Numbered from the stretch's first letter, positions 1 through 11,659 are shown. The stretch is 64,000 bases of DNA from Ascarosepion bandense (GCA_037127315.1 JBBBDQ010000347.1:2453501-2517500); one strand, 5' to 3'. Notes: a model not told the origin generated them from the letters alone. A program made the numbers and translations.

Positions 1-1850
1 GTCATGAGAAAAAGGAACAAATTAGAGAGGGTGTCAGAAAATGGGTAAGAGAAGCTTGCGTAGAAGGCCAGCATCCCATACTCTGTCAAATGCTTTGGAA
101 ATATCTTGTACAACAGTTCGAGTTTCTCTGTTCTTATCAAGAGCCTGGTTTATATACGCTCTGAATGTCGTTAGCATATCAGCGGTAGACCTGGTGAAGC
201 GGAAACCAAACTGTCTGTCGGAGAAGAGTATGTGGGCTGTGAGATGTTGAACCATTTCAGCACTGCTAAAAGCATCGAACACGTTGCCAAAAATTGGTAA
301 GAGTCTAATAATGCGATAATTAAAGGTGTCTGAGTGTTCTTCAGAGTTCTGAAATACAGGAACCACAGAGGAATACTTTCTAGCAGGCGGGAAATTAAGA
401 AGCAGAGAGGCAGTAATTGTAGAGTTTTGAGATGACAGAGGAGAGTTCAGGGGCACATTTCTCTAGGACAATGATTGTGATTCCGTCACCTCCGCTCGCA
501 TTATGGTGGGCAAGCTTTGGAATTGTTAGAGACTAGCGAGGGGATAATGTGAACGTCACTCTGCTGAGCCTCAGTTCGAGGTTGGAAGTCGGCTGCAATA
601 CCCCAGACAAATCACATGATAATAAGAAAATGGACAAATCAAATGATGATAAGGCGAGAAAACTCTCTGCCTAGAAGGTGTGAGGAACTCAAAGTTATTG
701 ATTAAAGAAGGGATTGAAGGCTTAGTGTTGTTTAACACATTTTTACACAGTAGCGAGTTATCTTTGGAGACGAACTTACGGGATGGTAGACGCTGCTTTA
801 TTCTATCAGCAAACAACAACTTAGCATCATTTAAAATCTTCTTGATTCGCCTATTATAGTCAGACGCATGGCTCCGATAAAGCCAGAAGAAATGATTCCT
901 GTGAGAAATAACAGCCGAGTAAGCAGGGGAGAATCAGGGGGACAAATTGGGTTTAAGTCGTAATTTTCTAGCTGGAATTAAAGCATAGATGCCAGCCTAA
1001 ACCCAAGAAGTGAACTCGAATTCATAACCTTCAGCGAGAAGAAGAAAATGTTCCAAGGGACGTCACATAGGAAATCGCAGAACGACTTCCAGTCTGAGCT
1101 TTGGGGGTAGTAAGATATTCTGCTGGTCGGAGTTTCTTGGGGTGAGAGGAAATAGGGGGAGATATTAACGGAAACCACTACATGATTAAGGTTGCTAAGT
1201 GGGCAAAGCTGCATGGCATGGTAAGAGACAGGGATAGATGTAAAACAAAGATATAGCAGTGAGTCAGATCCATTTGGTTTATTAAGGAAACGCGTGGGGT
1301 TATCCACCACTTGCGTTACGAATTTGGTGATTAAAAACTTCATAGTATGCACACCAAAAAGGCCTGTGATAGAGTTTTACAACCACTTGGCTTGATGGGC
1401 ATCAAAATATTCATGCACATATACGTTGTCAAGTACGGAACAGTCAGACGATGAAGGATAGCTGTTGGATAAAAACATAACTGACCGAGCTTAGTAGAGA
1501 GAGAGGGAGAAATATGTAGGAATAATCCGGAGATTCAAGACAAATACCCCTAGCTAGAGGGTGATGTTCGCTGACATAAATTGGCGGAAAGATAACCAAG
1601 GATGTAGAAAACAGAGAAAAGAATAGAAAGGTCAAGGTTAGTTTCACAGAGAGCTAAGATGTCAGAATAAAGATACGTTGTCACTCTCCATACACATTAC
1701 CAAAACCTCGCAATAGCACAACTATTAAGACCTGAGAAGAGGAAAAAAACTTGGAACCGCTTTTTAAATAGAAAACGAAGGATGTGCTTCAACTGCTGTT
1801 CAAAAGTAGAGGCTGGAGTATGAGTCGGGCTATAGTTGGGCATATCTAAT
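1..1850 (-). pseudogene. LINE-J relic: jockey/CR1-like non-LTR retrotransposon, cut by the window edge
   Basis: This is a degenerate minus-strand copy of the element at 44050-47637. Reading from high to low coordinates, 1846-1755 resembles the 5' monomer (Seen: a CCCGACTCATACTCC-like stretch then TTTTGAACAG). 1700-980 carries apurinic endonuclease pieces (YVSEHHPLAR, TQVVDNPTRF, LCDVPW). 819-571 carries the linker (LNNTKPSIPSLI). 456-34 carries reverse transcriptase motifs (LFSDRQFGFRF, DISKAFDRVW). The pieces lie in different frames with stops between them, so no protein is made. Relative to the 44-kb copy, sequence between the 5' monomer and the endonuclease is missing. The YADD-containing half lies beyond the window start. 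Family by established RT and endonuclease motifs; clade uncertain. Confidence 0.85.
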
Positions 1851-1859
1851 TCAATTAAA

Positions 1860-2690
1860 AAAATAATAATAAATAATGTATTTTGACCTAGTTAAAGTAG
1901 ATGTAAATAAATATACAGTTTAATTTTTAAAATCACTAATCAGTATGTATGCATCATGGCTAGTGAATGCAAAAACATCATTTCGAGGGACAGTGCACCA
2001 AGAACAATATGCAATATTATCGGCCCATCTCTGGCATCTCTGCTTCAATCTTTTCACAACGCCATAATGTAAATTCCCTGTGTTTTTTCTCTAAATACGC
2101 TGATGCTTTTTTATCCGAATGAGATTTGATGTTTTATGCTAAGATTTGTTTCTCAAATTTGTTCCTCCCGTAACTCTCTTTTGGCTTCTTGCTTTTTCTT
2201 TATCAAATATGATGTTAAAAATAAATGCTGTGCCAATCTTCATCATCGGTTGCCGTGAATGCTGTTTGTTTGTTTTTTTTTACCTTTTTTCTAAATAGAG
2301 TTTTCTCAGAGTCTTTCATTGTAAGTAATCCCTTTTGTTTTATTTGTTTATGACGTTTATAGGAAAAAATAAGTTAAACTGAATATATGGTTGTGATGGT
2401 TTAAGAGGAGAAAAAAAAGATTTCTGGGATAGATAACTTATAGAGTATTATCCTATTTTTTTCTATGACTAGAAATATTTGAATGAAAATAAAAGGAGAA
2501 CTGCTTTCACATTTAATACTCAGAAAGTAACATAACCTACAACGAATATTTCCAACTGAAAATGTCAGAGAGATATCCTTTTATTATTGTCAATATTATT
2601 TTTACACAATATAAATTGTCACGGTGCTGATATAAAATGAATAATTTTTGTAATTTTTTATTACTGAATAAAGTTTCTTATCTCGTTCAT
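1860..2690. other. No recognisable feature
   Basis: AT-rich sequence with short T and A runs. I see no coding frame or repeat that matches other parts of the window. Confidence 0.5.
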
Positions 2691-2694
2691 GTAC

Positions 2695-2990
2695 TTTGAC
2701 ACATTTCCCAGGAGTATTTGCGCGAAAGTGAATGCAAGAAATTCGACTGGAATTGGAACTAGGCTCTAATTTCAGTTGAATTCCTTGCATTCTCTTACGC
2801 GCAAAAACTCTTGGGAGAAGTATTAATATGTCTCTTCCCTCCACTTATAGGTTAAATAATAGGATGGATTGGGTTCTATAGCCTTGGTTGGAACGCAGAA
2901 ATTAATTGCAGCTTTCTGCCTAGTCGATCATGTCTCTTTCGAGTCATGATCGCTAAAACGTGTATCACGTATGGCACGTAAATGACTGAC
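2695..2990. repeat. SINE-A inverted (head-to-head) pair, truncated
   Basis: 2695-2765 is a minus-strand SINE-A head fragment and 2770-2990 a plus-strand copy. They meet near 2766 as an imperfect palindrome around the segment that follows the B box. The plus copy runs through TTAAATAATAGGATGGATTG and ends in the family tail CACGTATGGCACGTAAATGA. A fuller version of this arrangement sits at 58301-58853. Confidence 0.7.
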
Positions 2991-3834
2991 GGATCTTGAC
3001 ACAGATCATGACACAGATGACACAGATCTTCTACTTTAAATTTAAATACTAAAATTCGTATTGAGCTCTTAAAAAGTAAACTCTATACAAAATAAGATTC
3101 AAAGTGAAATCATTTAAAGAACGGGATGGAAATGATGTGTAGGACACGCGATGAGTTGCCTAAAAACTTTTTTAGTATTAGTTCATTTATTATTGGTGCT
3201 GTAAGTGGAATCAAAACTTATATCCTGTATTCTCTTTCACATCAATGCACTTGAGAATGGCGTTAATTTACCTATATTCCCAACTCTGGTCCCATCTATG
3301 AATTAAATAGCAGAGTAGAATGTTCACTCTAGCCTTTGGCGTTAATTAATCTGAGACATTCTAAATGTAAGTCGAAGAGGAATTGGCAACCAATACACTG
3401 TCGTAGCATCGATTTTATAACAATTCACTTACAACCTGATACAATCTGTGAAGTGTCAACATCGTCTATATCTTAAAGAGAGACCGGATTAAAATGCCTA
3501 GTAAATATTCAATATCAAAATGCAATGCAAATAACGGTATGCTATTTGTGAATTGAAAAAAATGAAATACGTCAAAGCACAATGATATTAAATTGGAAAG
3601 TCATTCACACATTTATTGGAATAAACAAACTTTTGTTTGTAGTTTATTTGATTATTTTAAAGTCTAAGTTTGTTACTGTCTTTCATTGTATGTAAGGTAT
3701 TATTTCCACGGACTACTGCACGTCTAGTGTGTTCCATACATCCTCTTAACTATTATTACTGTCCTTATAGCAAAATATGATAAACTATATCAGTATAAAA
3801 AACATATGAAGAAGAATGCAAAAAAAATTCATTA
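2991..3834. other. No recognisable feature
   Basis: AT-rich. A short stretch near 3280-3330 faintly resembles the middle of SINE-A, but it is too diverged to call. Confidence 0.4.
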
Positions 3835-4175
3835 GTTCTTTTTATCGTTTCACCCTATGAAAGGGGTCAATACCTTTAGACCGTAGTGGGTTACATGGAG
3901 TGAAAGTGAAAGATAAGTTAAGGATAAAAAAAAGGGGAAGATAAAAATACCTCAATTAGACAGGAAATGGCGATTGACGTTTCATTTAAATTTTTGGAGT
4001 TTGTCGTTATCAGCGAAGCAAGAAATCAGGTGGGGGTAGTTCCACCCATTGAAAAGTGCGAGAAAAATACTGTTAGAGTAGAAGTTCTGGTTGCGTCGAG
4101 TTAGTTCAAAACAAATTTGACCTATACATTTTAGGTTTAACGGACGTATTGAATGAGCAAGAAAAAACACATTGG
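3835..4175 (-). pseudogene. LINE-J-type 3' end (5'-truncated)
   Basis: Minus-strand frame 4170-3982 ends in LQKFK. This matches the C-terminal NLQKFKC segment of the LINE at 44-47 kb, with NQNFYSNSIF matching its FYSCSFF segment. Beyond it, 3910-3838 is a decayed version of the family 3' tail (on plus: TTTCACCCTATGAAAGGGG). A typical 5'-truncated LINE insertion. Confidence 0.65.
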
Positions 4176-4314
4176 ATTTAGATTACCTCACAACAGAAGG
4201 ATATGTGACATCATAGTATGTGTTCTTTTCTTTATACAAATAAATTATAACTTTATTTCTTTTGAAATATGAAAGCGTCAATTTTTAGAAAATATTGTAA
4301 ATTTCTTCGTGGAC

Positions 4315-4318
<4 letters not shown>

Positions 4319-4354
<36 letters not shown>
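4319..4354. repeat. (TA)n microsatellite
   Basis: About 18 TA dinucleotides in an uninterrupted run. Confidence 0.95.
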
Positions 4355-4357
<3 letters not shown>

Positions 4358-4369
4358 TTTTTGGCACTT

Positions 4370-5760
4370 TTGTTTTATTTTTATCAACCATTCTGATCTT
4401 CAATCATTAATTTCGTTCATGCTCTTTGTTAATTCATTTTTTCATGATTTCGTTTGTGTTAATTTCTTTCATTTTTTCTTTCTTCATTTATTTATTTACT
4501 CTTCCGTCCTTAGTTACTTATTTTCGTTCTTCGTTTTCTCTTTTCAATATCTTTTATTTATTTCTGATTCATTTGTAGTTTTCGACTTTCTTTCAATCTG
4601 TTTTTTCTAGGTTTTCATTTTCTTTCTTTCTATTCTTTCTTTCTATCTTTCTTTTCTTTTTCTATCTTCCTTTCTTTTGTTTTTCTTTATATTTTTTATC
4701 TTGCTTACTTCCTTTCTTTACTTTTTATTTTTTTCTTCTTTTTCCATGTTTGTTTTATTTTCTCAATCTATCTTTTTTTCTTCCTTTTTATTTTCATTCT
4801 GTCCTTGCATCTCGCAATATTTCCTTTCTATTTTTTCTTTCTTTTTCTTTGAAATTTTTTATCGTTCATTCTGTTTTCCTTTGTATATTTTTCTTTCTTT
4901 ATTTCTACCTTCCTTTCTTTCCTTTTTTCCTCTTTTTTCCTTCTTTCTTTTTTCTTTCTTTTTATATTTTCTATCTTTCTTTCTTTAGATTTTTATTTTA
5001 TTACTTTTTGCTTTGCATCTGTCTCATCATTTTCGTTTTTTTATTTTTCATTGAATATTTTTATGTTCCATTTGTTTTTTTGTCTGTCTTTTCTTTTCTT
5101 GTCGATTGTAAAATTCTTCGGAAGTAATGTTTCTTTTTTTTCATGTTAATAATGTAGAATTTATTTACACCAAAGTTTTTTTTTATTTTACTACATTTTT
5201 TTCTTTTAGTATTTTACTATTTTTTTTTGTTTTTCCTCCATTTCTTTTTTCTTCTATTAATTCCTTTTTTCTTTCTTTACACATTAACTTATTTTCTCTA
5301 TTTTCTCTTACACCTACTTTTCTTAATTTTCTTTTTTACTGTTTTATTTATATTCATTCATCATTTTCGACTCTCTATCTATCAGCATTTCTTTCTTTCT
5401 TTTTTTCTGTTTCTGAGATGATATATTTCTTTCTGTCTTTCTTTATCTCTTCCTTTTCTTCTTTGATTTCTTATTTCAGTGCTATTTGCTTCCTTGTGTC
5501 TTTCTCTATTACCTTGTTAATTTATTCAGTCTTTCTTTCTTTCTTTCTCGTTTTTCTTTTGATTCCTTTCTTCTGGGTTTCATTTCTTCATTTCATTATT
5601 TTTTGATCAACTAAGTCTACTTTCAGATTTCCTTTTGCCTTTCTTTTGGATATCATTCCCTCTTAATTTTTAAAATTATTTCTTTCCTTCTTATCTCTAT
5701 ATTAGTTACTTACTCCCTCAACTTGTTCATCATTTTGTTCTTTCCATCCATTCCCACATC
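4370..5760. repeat. 1.4-kb T/C-rich (polypyrimidine) low-complexity tract
   Basis: The plus strand is mostly TTTC, TTCC and T runs for about 1.4 kb, so the minus strand is purine-rich. Long open frames here encode only Phe/Ser/Leu/Tyr-rich strings caused by the base composition and are not genes. Confidence 0.85.
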
Positions 5761-6167
5761 ACATATATGTACATAAGCAAACACGTACAAATACGACCAC
5801 ATATAGTCCCGCACAGATACCTAATGATAAGTCCTATTGCAGGCACCTTCTGTTCACTGATGAGCGAAGATATGTGACGCCCATACTGATCAGTTTAATT
5901 AATGTGCTTTGTTCAGACATGCATAAGGTCACAACTTGCCTGCAGTATAGAATGGCTCAAAGCAATAACCTATCTGAGTAATGATAAGCTTTCAAGATTT
6001 TTTTTAATCTTTGGTCATTAAATAAGAACCGATCTTCAAGTAAAGCATATCGAAACAGATCAATATTGTGTTAAATAAAAGAAATATTAGTTAGCAAAAG
6101 TTGCTATAGTTCTCTAGATAAGTAATAAAAAGAGGGTATTTCGTCATTTTTAAAGTCTAAAATAAAT

Positions 6168-6169
<2 letters not shown>

Positions 6170-6221
<52 letters not shown>
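6170..6221. repeat. (TA)n microsatellite
   Basis: About 26 TA units, ending directly at TTGTTGTGACC. Confidence 0.95.
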
Positions 6222-6227
<6 letters not shown>

Positions 6228-6429
6228 GACCAAGTGAAAGGTTTAAGAAATAATGTATATTGAACAGTAAATACAACAGAAGAGTAGTACACGACTAGTA
6301 CTTTTGTCGGTTGTCCAGCGTTCAATCAAGTCTAATATTCCCCACAAGGCCTCTTCTCCTGTTAATCTTATAGCAGGCTAAATAATCCAGCACAGACTCT
6401 CCACATGGAAGAGACCACGCCAGAAATAA

Positions 6430-6430
<1 letters not shown>
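6222..6430. repeat. Unclassified block bracketed by TA tracts
   Basis: A 209-bp block starting TTGTTGTGACCAAG lies between two long TA tracts. Its start loosely resembles the starts of 9637, 29680 and 50000 (TGTTGT then a TATA-like segment). That would fit an inserted MITE or solo LTR, but no terminal repeats could be fixed. Confidence 0.3.
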
Positions 6431-6517
<87 letters not shown>

Positions 6518-6532
6518 TTGTATATATATATG
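6431..6532. repeat. Compound (AT)n(GT)n(AT)n microsatellite
   Basis: AT dinucleotides, then about 15 GT units, then AT again. Confidence 0.95.
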
Positions 6533-6786
6533 TAAAAACCAACAAACCTACCTAGGTTTCACCCTTCGACTCGTCAGGGTAAGATGTTAGGGTTTTCGTC
6601 TTGGGTTTTTTTTTCTTTCCTACTAGTATTTGATTTTTGTTCATGTACTTCGTTTGTTTCTTTTTTTTACTTCACATCATTGTCCCTCCGAGTTCGTCCT
6701 CGGTGGGTTTTTCAAGACGAACTTAAACATAGTATAACAATTACTAGTATTAGCATTATTATTTTTGTTACTATTAATATTGTTAT

Positions 6787-6787
6787 A

Positions 6788-6831
<44 letters not shown>
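6787..6831. repeat. (TTA)n microsatellite
   Basis: About 15 TTA/ATT triplets in a row. Confidence 0.95.
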
Positions 6832-6834
<3 letters not shown>

Positions 6835-6876
6835 AATATATTGATTAATCGAGTTTTTTGTTTATAAAATAAGAAT

Positions 6877-6962
6877 CATCCGGTAGGATTCGAACCTGCG
6901 TTCCTGAGAAGGAATCTGTCAATTGATCAGACATCTTTTAAACTGCTGGACCACAAAGGACT
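6877..6962 (-). repeat. tRNA-like sequence (Leu/Ser-type), probable SINE head
   Basis: On the minus strand a B box (CAGGTTCGAATCCTACCGG) closes a T-arm that pairs CAGG/CCTA-like. Upstream are a long variable-arm-like hairpin (CCTTCTCAGG) and an A-box region. The acceptor ends do not pair cleanly, so a functional tRNA is unlikely. A sister head lies at 19657-19748. Confidence 0.5.
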
Positions 6963-7025
6963 TACGGATAGACCAAACCTGAACTAATGAATTTAAACAC
7001 ATTTTCTTAGTTTTTCGTAATATTG

Positions 7026-7029
<4 letters not shown>

Positions 7030-7060
<31 letters not shown>

Positions 7061-7097
7061 CCAAACACACGCTCTCTCTCTCTCTCTCTCTCTCTCT
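7030..7097. repeat. (CT)n-CA-(CT)n microsatellite
   Basis: Two CT runs separated by a CACACCCAAACACACG spacer, followed by a short GT-rich stretch. Confidence 0.9.
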
Positions 7098-7109
7098 TTG
7101 TGTGAGTGT

Positions 7110-7640
7110 GTGTACATGTGTATGTAAAATATAATTTTAAGGTATGCTATATTTATAGAAGAAAATTGCTAATTATCACGGATAAACTGTGTGTATATAT
7201 ATGAAGTATGGAAACTGATATTAACACTGAGCGGCGATGGTATGTTTTATGGTTGATCGCAATCTTTAATTTATTAAAAGTGATTAATATCTTTCAAAAG
7301 GTTATTTGCGCATCAGAGAATTCAATGAATTCAGCTGTAATTTGGATTCGATTCTCTGATTTTATGGACAGAGGATGAGAAAGGAATACTTTATCATAAT
7401 CTCAAGCACCTTCTTCAATGGAACATCCGAAGAAACAGAACTCAATATCACCGAAAGAAAATCTTCCTCGAAATAAGATATTGTCAATGGTGACATATTC
7501 AAGGAATCATCTAGAATATCAACTCTAATCCTTACTGCCAACAACTTTCTAGTTATAAAGGGCCGTGTTTACACTCTACATTTGTTTAAAGGAACTCTGT
7601 TTGGAAAGAATGCTCCCCACCTTGGCCGTTTTGATTACCC
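7110..7640. other. No recognisable feature
   Basis: A 60-codon minus-strand frame at 7544-7362 has no recognisable similarity. Nothing else stands out. Confidence 0.4.
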
Positions 7641-7644
7641 TTTG

Positions 7645-8055
7645 TTTTGAGGCATGAAGAACTATTTGAGAAACCTAAACTTGTCGTTCTACTGAGGGAT
7701 GCTGCGGATATCGTGGACTGAGCATGCAAGCAACGATGAGGTGTTGGAAAGAATGGTAACAAAAAGGAAATTGATACTGAGCATCAGGAAGAGACAACTG
7801 AAGTTTCTAGGACACAAAATGAGGAAGGAGAGCCTGGTGAACCTGATACTGACTGATCAGATAGAAGGAAGGAGAGACAGAGGAAGGCAGCGGATAACAT
7901 ATTTGCAGGGCCTGATCAGGTGGATGACGGAACGGGGGTTGCCAGGAGCAACAGGAGCAAACATACTAAGAGCCACAAGGGATAGGGAGACGTGGAAAAT
8001 CATGATTTCCTACGTCCTGAAGAGACAGGGCACATAGAATAAGAAGAAGAAATTT
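7645..8055 (+). pseudogene. RTE-like LINE, C-terminal reverse transcriptase fragment
   Basis: The frame 7699-8037 encodes MLRISWTEHASNDEVLERM, then RQLKFLGHKMRKE and a Lys/Arg-rich GRRDRGRQR segment. This is the C-terminal end of an APE-type LINE reverse transcriptase (known family pattern: RRMLRI... FLGH). The catalytic RT core is absent, so this is a 5'-truncated insertion. The 3' end (GACAGGGCACATAG then AAGAAGAAG) matches copies at 25610, 63440 and, inverted, 12450. Dead element. Confidence 0.85.
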
Positions 8056-8439
8056 GTCATCAAGAGAAAAGTCTAAACATCGAAAATTTAACATTTTACA
8101 AACTGGGTATTTATAAGCGTTACTCCCAGTTTCAAAGTAAACCTGGTTGCTACCCTCGAAAAGTACCTCCAATCAGGTATCCGTGGAGGTATTCATTAGG
8201 CCACATTTTCTGCTGGAAGAAGTTTAATTTGTATGTAATTTTCTTTAATTTTCCAAGGCTACAGAAAACACCCCAAACACGCTTGAAATATAGCTTTTTA
8301 ACTAGGAATTAATTTTTGAAACTACTTATTCCAGATAGTCGTACATTGAGGAAAATTTCTCATTTACTTCAAGTAAGACAGAGCGTTTAAAAGAAACCTT
8401 TCCCACACAATAGCATTTCTTACAATGTCCCATTTAAGG

Positions 8440-8885
8440 TGAACAAAATCAGTCAATCCTTTTAATTTCTGTTAACAGTATAATGTTATATTAGGAGTTG
8501 TTGAAATGATGGAAAAAATTTTTTTATATGTTTGTTGTATATATTGACTTAGGAAAATATTTTTTCCATTAAGAAAGGTTCAAGCCAACATATGTAACAA
8601 ACATATAAAATGTCCAAAGAAACAGGTTAATTTCTATCATTTTAACATCCTTTAACAAAATATTATATTGTACATAAAAATTCATTTCAAACACGAACAT
8701 GACGCTTTTTAAATGATTAATAATTTCAGTTAATCTTATAAATATTTATGAGCATTTTGTCTAGTAGCCAACAATATCTTGTTTATAGATATTTTATTAA
8801 AAATGAAATTCCTTTCAACTTTTTGCTTTGATAAAATCCGTCACGGAAGGAAACGCGCAGGACAAATACAGTTTCTCGATATTCA
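8440..8885 (+). repeat. Fold-back (palindromic) dispersed repeat, copy 1
   Basis: TATATGTTTGTTGTATATAT near 8525 is inverted as ATGTAACAAACATATA near 8595, around a centre at about 8570. The right arm continues (TTGTACATAAAAATTCATTT, AATAATTTCAGTTAATCTTA) and matches 14419-14690 on plus and 12195-12420 on minus. No coding capacity, so a fold-back or MITE-like element is likely. Confidence 0.65.
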
Positions 8886-9246
8886 GTATTTAGTGAATAA
8901 GTAAGGTTTTTTATTTACATATAATTTACATGCATTGAATAGTGTCTTGCTATATACTGCGAGTATACCTCTGATTTCTGTTATATTATCTGGGGTAGGT
9001 AAATTATGATATAAATTATTTTCTTCATTATTCATTTTTGGAAGATGCTCATAGATATTGGGATTATTTCTTTGAGATACAAGATTGGAATCACGAATTA
9101 ATGTTGTCAAACTTACACGATAAGCTTAGGAAAGTAGTTAACCACCTGTGAGAAAGACTTTCATAAAAAGACAGGCGCAACAGCGACTGAAACAACATCT
9201 ACACTGGAATGACTTTCTACCTGAAAATTTGTGCTTACCAAAATTT

Positions 9247-9278
<32 letters not shown>

Positions 9279-9298
9279 TGTATGTATGTATGTATGTA
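9247..9298. repeat. (TATG)n microsatellite
   Basis: About 12 TATG tetranucleotides. Confidence 0.95.
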
Positions 9299-9366
9299 GA
9301 CCAGTGGCATCAAAAATTTTGGCAAAATATTTACGTCGATATGCTGTCTAAAATGATGGCAACATA

Positions 9367-10563
9367 CAGTGACAGGCATAAGTATTAGATACATGATATT
9401 TTCTGTTATAACTCTAGTTTATGTTCGCCATTTTGCCTGATATTTGGTAGGTAATATCTCGTAAAGATGTTTTAGCTGTATGTGGGAAGAAAATTAAAAA
9501 CTCATGGTTGAATTCATTTTTTTATCAAAGTTCAGAATTACCCTATGCAAAAGTATTGGATACATCAATTTATTATTTTGGTGCGTGTTATGTCGTGAGT
9601 AAAAATAAATAACAGGAATAGGTTAATTGTTGTATTCCGTGAAAATAGTATTTACAAAGGTTATTAGTATCCAATGCAAGAATAAGGGTTAATCGTCTCA
9701 ACCGTCGTAAGACGTAGTATGAGCAATGGGTACTTCCGGGTCGTCACCGGAAGTCTACGACTGACTTGTCGATCGGCTGCTCGGCACACTCTATATTTAG
9801 TTGTAAGGGCAACATGTGACACATGGTCAGTTATAACTGGGATTTCCGGGCTATATGGCCCGGCCAAAAAATGTCTATCTATTTTTGCCCAGTCGTGCCT
9901 CTATCCTTCGGCGGAACCACGACTGGGTTATAACTCTCTGCTCGGAAGCAGAGAGCGCCCTCTACCCGAAGGCAGAGTGCTGACAGTGTCGTAGTCGAGT
10001 ACGGCTGCTCGGCACACTCTCCTACGTAGATGCCACCATTACTTTACATAGTAATGGAATACACCATTATAGACGAATAGGCGCGGGCGTACCAACGGTG
10101 CGTAACCTCTGTTTTGTTTCACTGCTTCCAGTCACTTTCTATAGTTAGCCATAAGTTTTCCACACTTTACCCCATTCCTCCTTGCATAATTTTCGAATTG
10201 CTTGATATTTTGTGGATTCCGCTTATGAACTTTAACCTTCAAAGTATTCCACAAATTCTCAATTGGATTCAAGTCAGGAGACTGACTTGACCAATTGAGA
10301 GTACTAATACCATTATTTTCAAACCATTCAAACAGAGGTTATGCAACAAAATAATAAATTGATGTATCCAATACTTTTGCATAGGTTAATTTTTAACTTT
10401 GATAAAAAATGAATTCAAACATGAGTGTTTAATTTTACTTTCATATACAACTAAAACAACTTTACCAGATATTACTTACCAATTATCAGGCAAAATGGCG
10501 AACATAAACTAGAGTTATAACAGAAAATAAATAATATGCATCCAATACTTATTTGTGTCACTA
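9367..10563 (-). mobile_element. Tc1-like DNA transposon relic with long terminal inverted repeats
   Basis: The left end CAGTGACAGGCATAAGTATT is inverted at the right end (AATACTTATTTGTGTCACTA), and the two arms stay similar for roughly 190 bp. TA dinucleotides flank both ends (9365-9366, 10564-10565), as expected for Tc1/mariner target duplication. Minus-strand coding remains at 10328-10130 include WSSQSPDLNPIENLWNTL, the segment with the third acidic residue (E) of Tc1 transposases (established family motif). The first two catalytic residues are missing. The middle is replaced by the block at 9637-10117. Confidence 0.85.
9637..10117. repeat. Unclassified GC-richer insert inside the Tc1 element
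   Basis: This block interrupts the Tc1 relic. Its segment 9800-9990 (GACACATGGTCA, CGGCCAAAAAATGTCTATCT, GACAGTGTCGTAGTCG) recurs at 29965-30110. It holds inverted GC-rich motifs (AGTCGTGCCTC/CACGACTGG and CTCTGCTCGG/AGCAGAGAGC). It could be a solo LTR or MITE. The ends are approximate; TGTT occurs on both sides. Confidence 0.45.
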
Positions 10564-10569
10564 TATATA

Positions 10570-10890
10570 TTGATGTACTTGCTACTGAGTATCATACATT
10601 ATGACCAAAGAAGAAAAAAACTATTTCGTTTTTTGCAATCAACGTTATGATTACTTGGATTTAGGCAACTTACTTCAAGCCTATCATGAATATACAGTAG
10701 AAGAATCTTTAAAAACATAGCAGAAAAACTAGACTATAATATGCAAGAGAGATTCAGGCGACAAAGATTGTCTAGCACGACATAGCAACTGACTTAGTGA
10801 GCAGCAGTCTTTGCAATTCACTTGATATAATAATTTCATTTTATGTAAGAGGAAAATACATTATTTATATCAATGAAGTTTGTATCATCG
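10570..10890. other. No recognisable feature
   Basis: AT-rich, with no coding or repeat match seen. Confidence 0.4.
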
Positions 10891-10894
10891 ATGG

Positions 10895-11015
10895 AAGTGT
10901 TCTAACAGAAGTCGGAAAGTGCAACACAGAAATCTAAAGGCGAATTGGCATGGCGAAGGACGAGTTCCAGAAGTTCAGTAGAGTATTAAAAGACATTGGG
11001 GTGTAAAAAGAGTGA
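10895..11015 (+). pseudogene. RTE-like LINE internal fragment
   Basis: The plus strand reads VLTEVGKCNTEI, a stop, then RRIGMAKDEFQKF. This matches the segment between the RT core and the C-terminal domain of the other RTE copies (for example 62880-62970). It is an isolated internal piece of about 120 bp. Confidence 0.65.
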
Positions 11016-11319
11016 AGTATACGAGATATTTAACATCCAAACCACGGTAATCTAATTTACCACATGGTGGAGATCCTATAATTATTTACCAGGCGCAAAA
11101 TTGCTCTGTCCGCAAAACTATTCGCACTCTGACATTGAAATCCACCAGCCCTTCTCATTTTGGTTAATGAGGTAGTTGTTATGGGTTTGAAAAATTCGAA
11201 ACTCGGCTCCCCTCATTATGAAACCAGAAACTAATCAAAAGCGGAAGCACGGGAAAAAGAAACATATAACCTACTTCGATTCACCTGCTCCCCACAAATA
11301 AAAAATTCAAGCAATTTCT

Positions 11320-11612
11320 ATATATATATACATATCATCATCATCTTATCCCTTTTACACCCATTGCTGTTTGGGGCAGTAATATTTTTTTACTGTTTCC
11401 GTAACAACCTGTTTTTACGGAGCAGAGTATTTAGCACTGCGTGCGCCCAACCCCCAAACCAAGCGGACAGGTGAACCATTCTTGGTGCTTACGTTTACAG
11501 AACCTTTTATTTCCATATGGTCACCCATCTAAATACTGACCACGCTCGTTACTTCTTAACTTCGGTGATCAGACGAAACTCTAAACGATCAGTTTAGCCA
11601 GTTTTCACTCGG
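11320..11612 (-). repeat. SINE with a 5S-rRNA-like head
   Basis: The minus strand of 11605-11515 reads TCGTCTGATCACCGAAGTTA, then AGAAGTAACGAGCGTGG, then TCAGTATTTAGATGGGTGAC. This aligns with the internal promoter of 5S rRNA (A box AAGCTAAGCAG, C box GGTTAGTACTTGGATGGG; established). The downstream minus-strand body ends in repeated ATGATG (CATCATCATC on plus at 11336). A 5S-derived (SINE3-type) element or a 5S pseudogene fused to another repeat would both fit. Confidence 0.6.
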
Positions 11613-11659
11613 GTAACTGAAGAAATAATAAGAATAAAAAACTATATGACAAAGTTACA

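Noticed and set aside
4269..5606. Long open frames of Phe/Ser/Leu/Tyr-rich protein
   Set aside because: They arise from the T/C-rich tract. Several frames are open at once and no domain is visible.
6104..6590. Frames rich in Tyr-Ile repeats (also near 16200, 20680, 21227)
   Set aside because: Translations of TA microsatellites.
6877..6962. Functional tRNA gene
   Set aside because: A and B boxes are present, but acceptor-stem pairing is poor and the flanks resemble a SINE.
11515..11605. Functional 5S rRNA gene
   Set aside because: Only the internal-promoter half matches; the 5' and 3' ends of 5S are absent and it continues into unrelated sequence.
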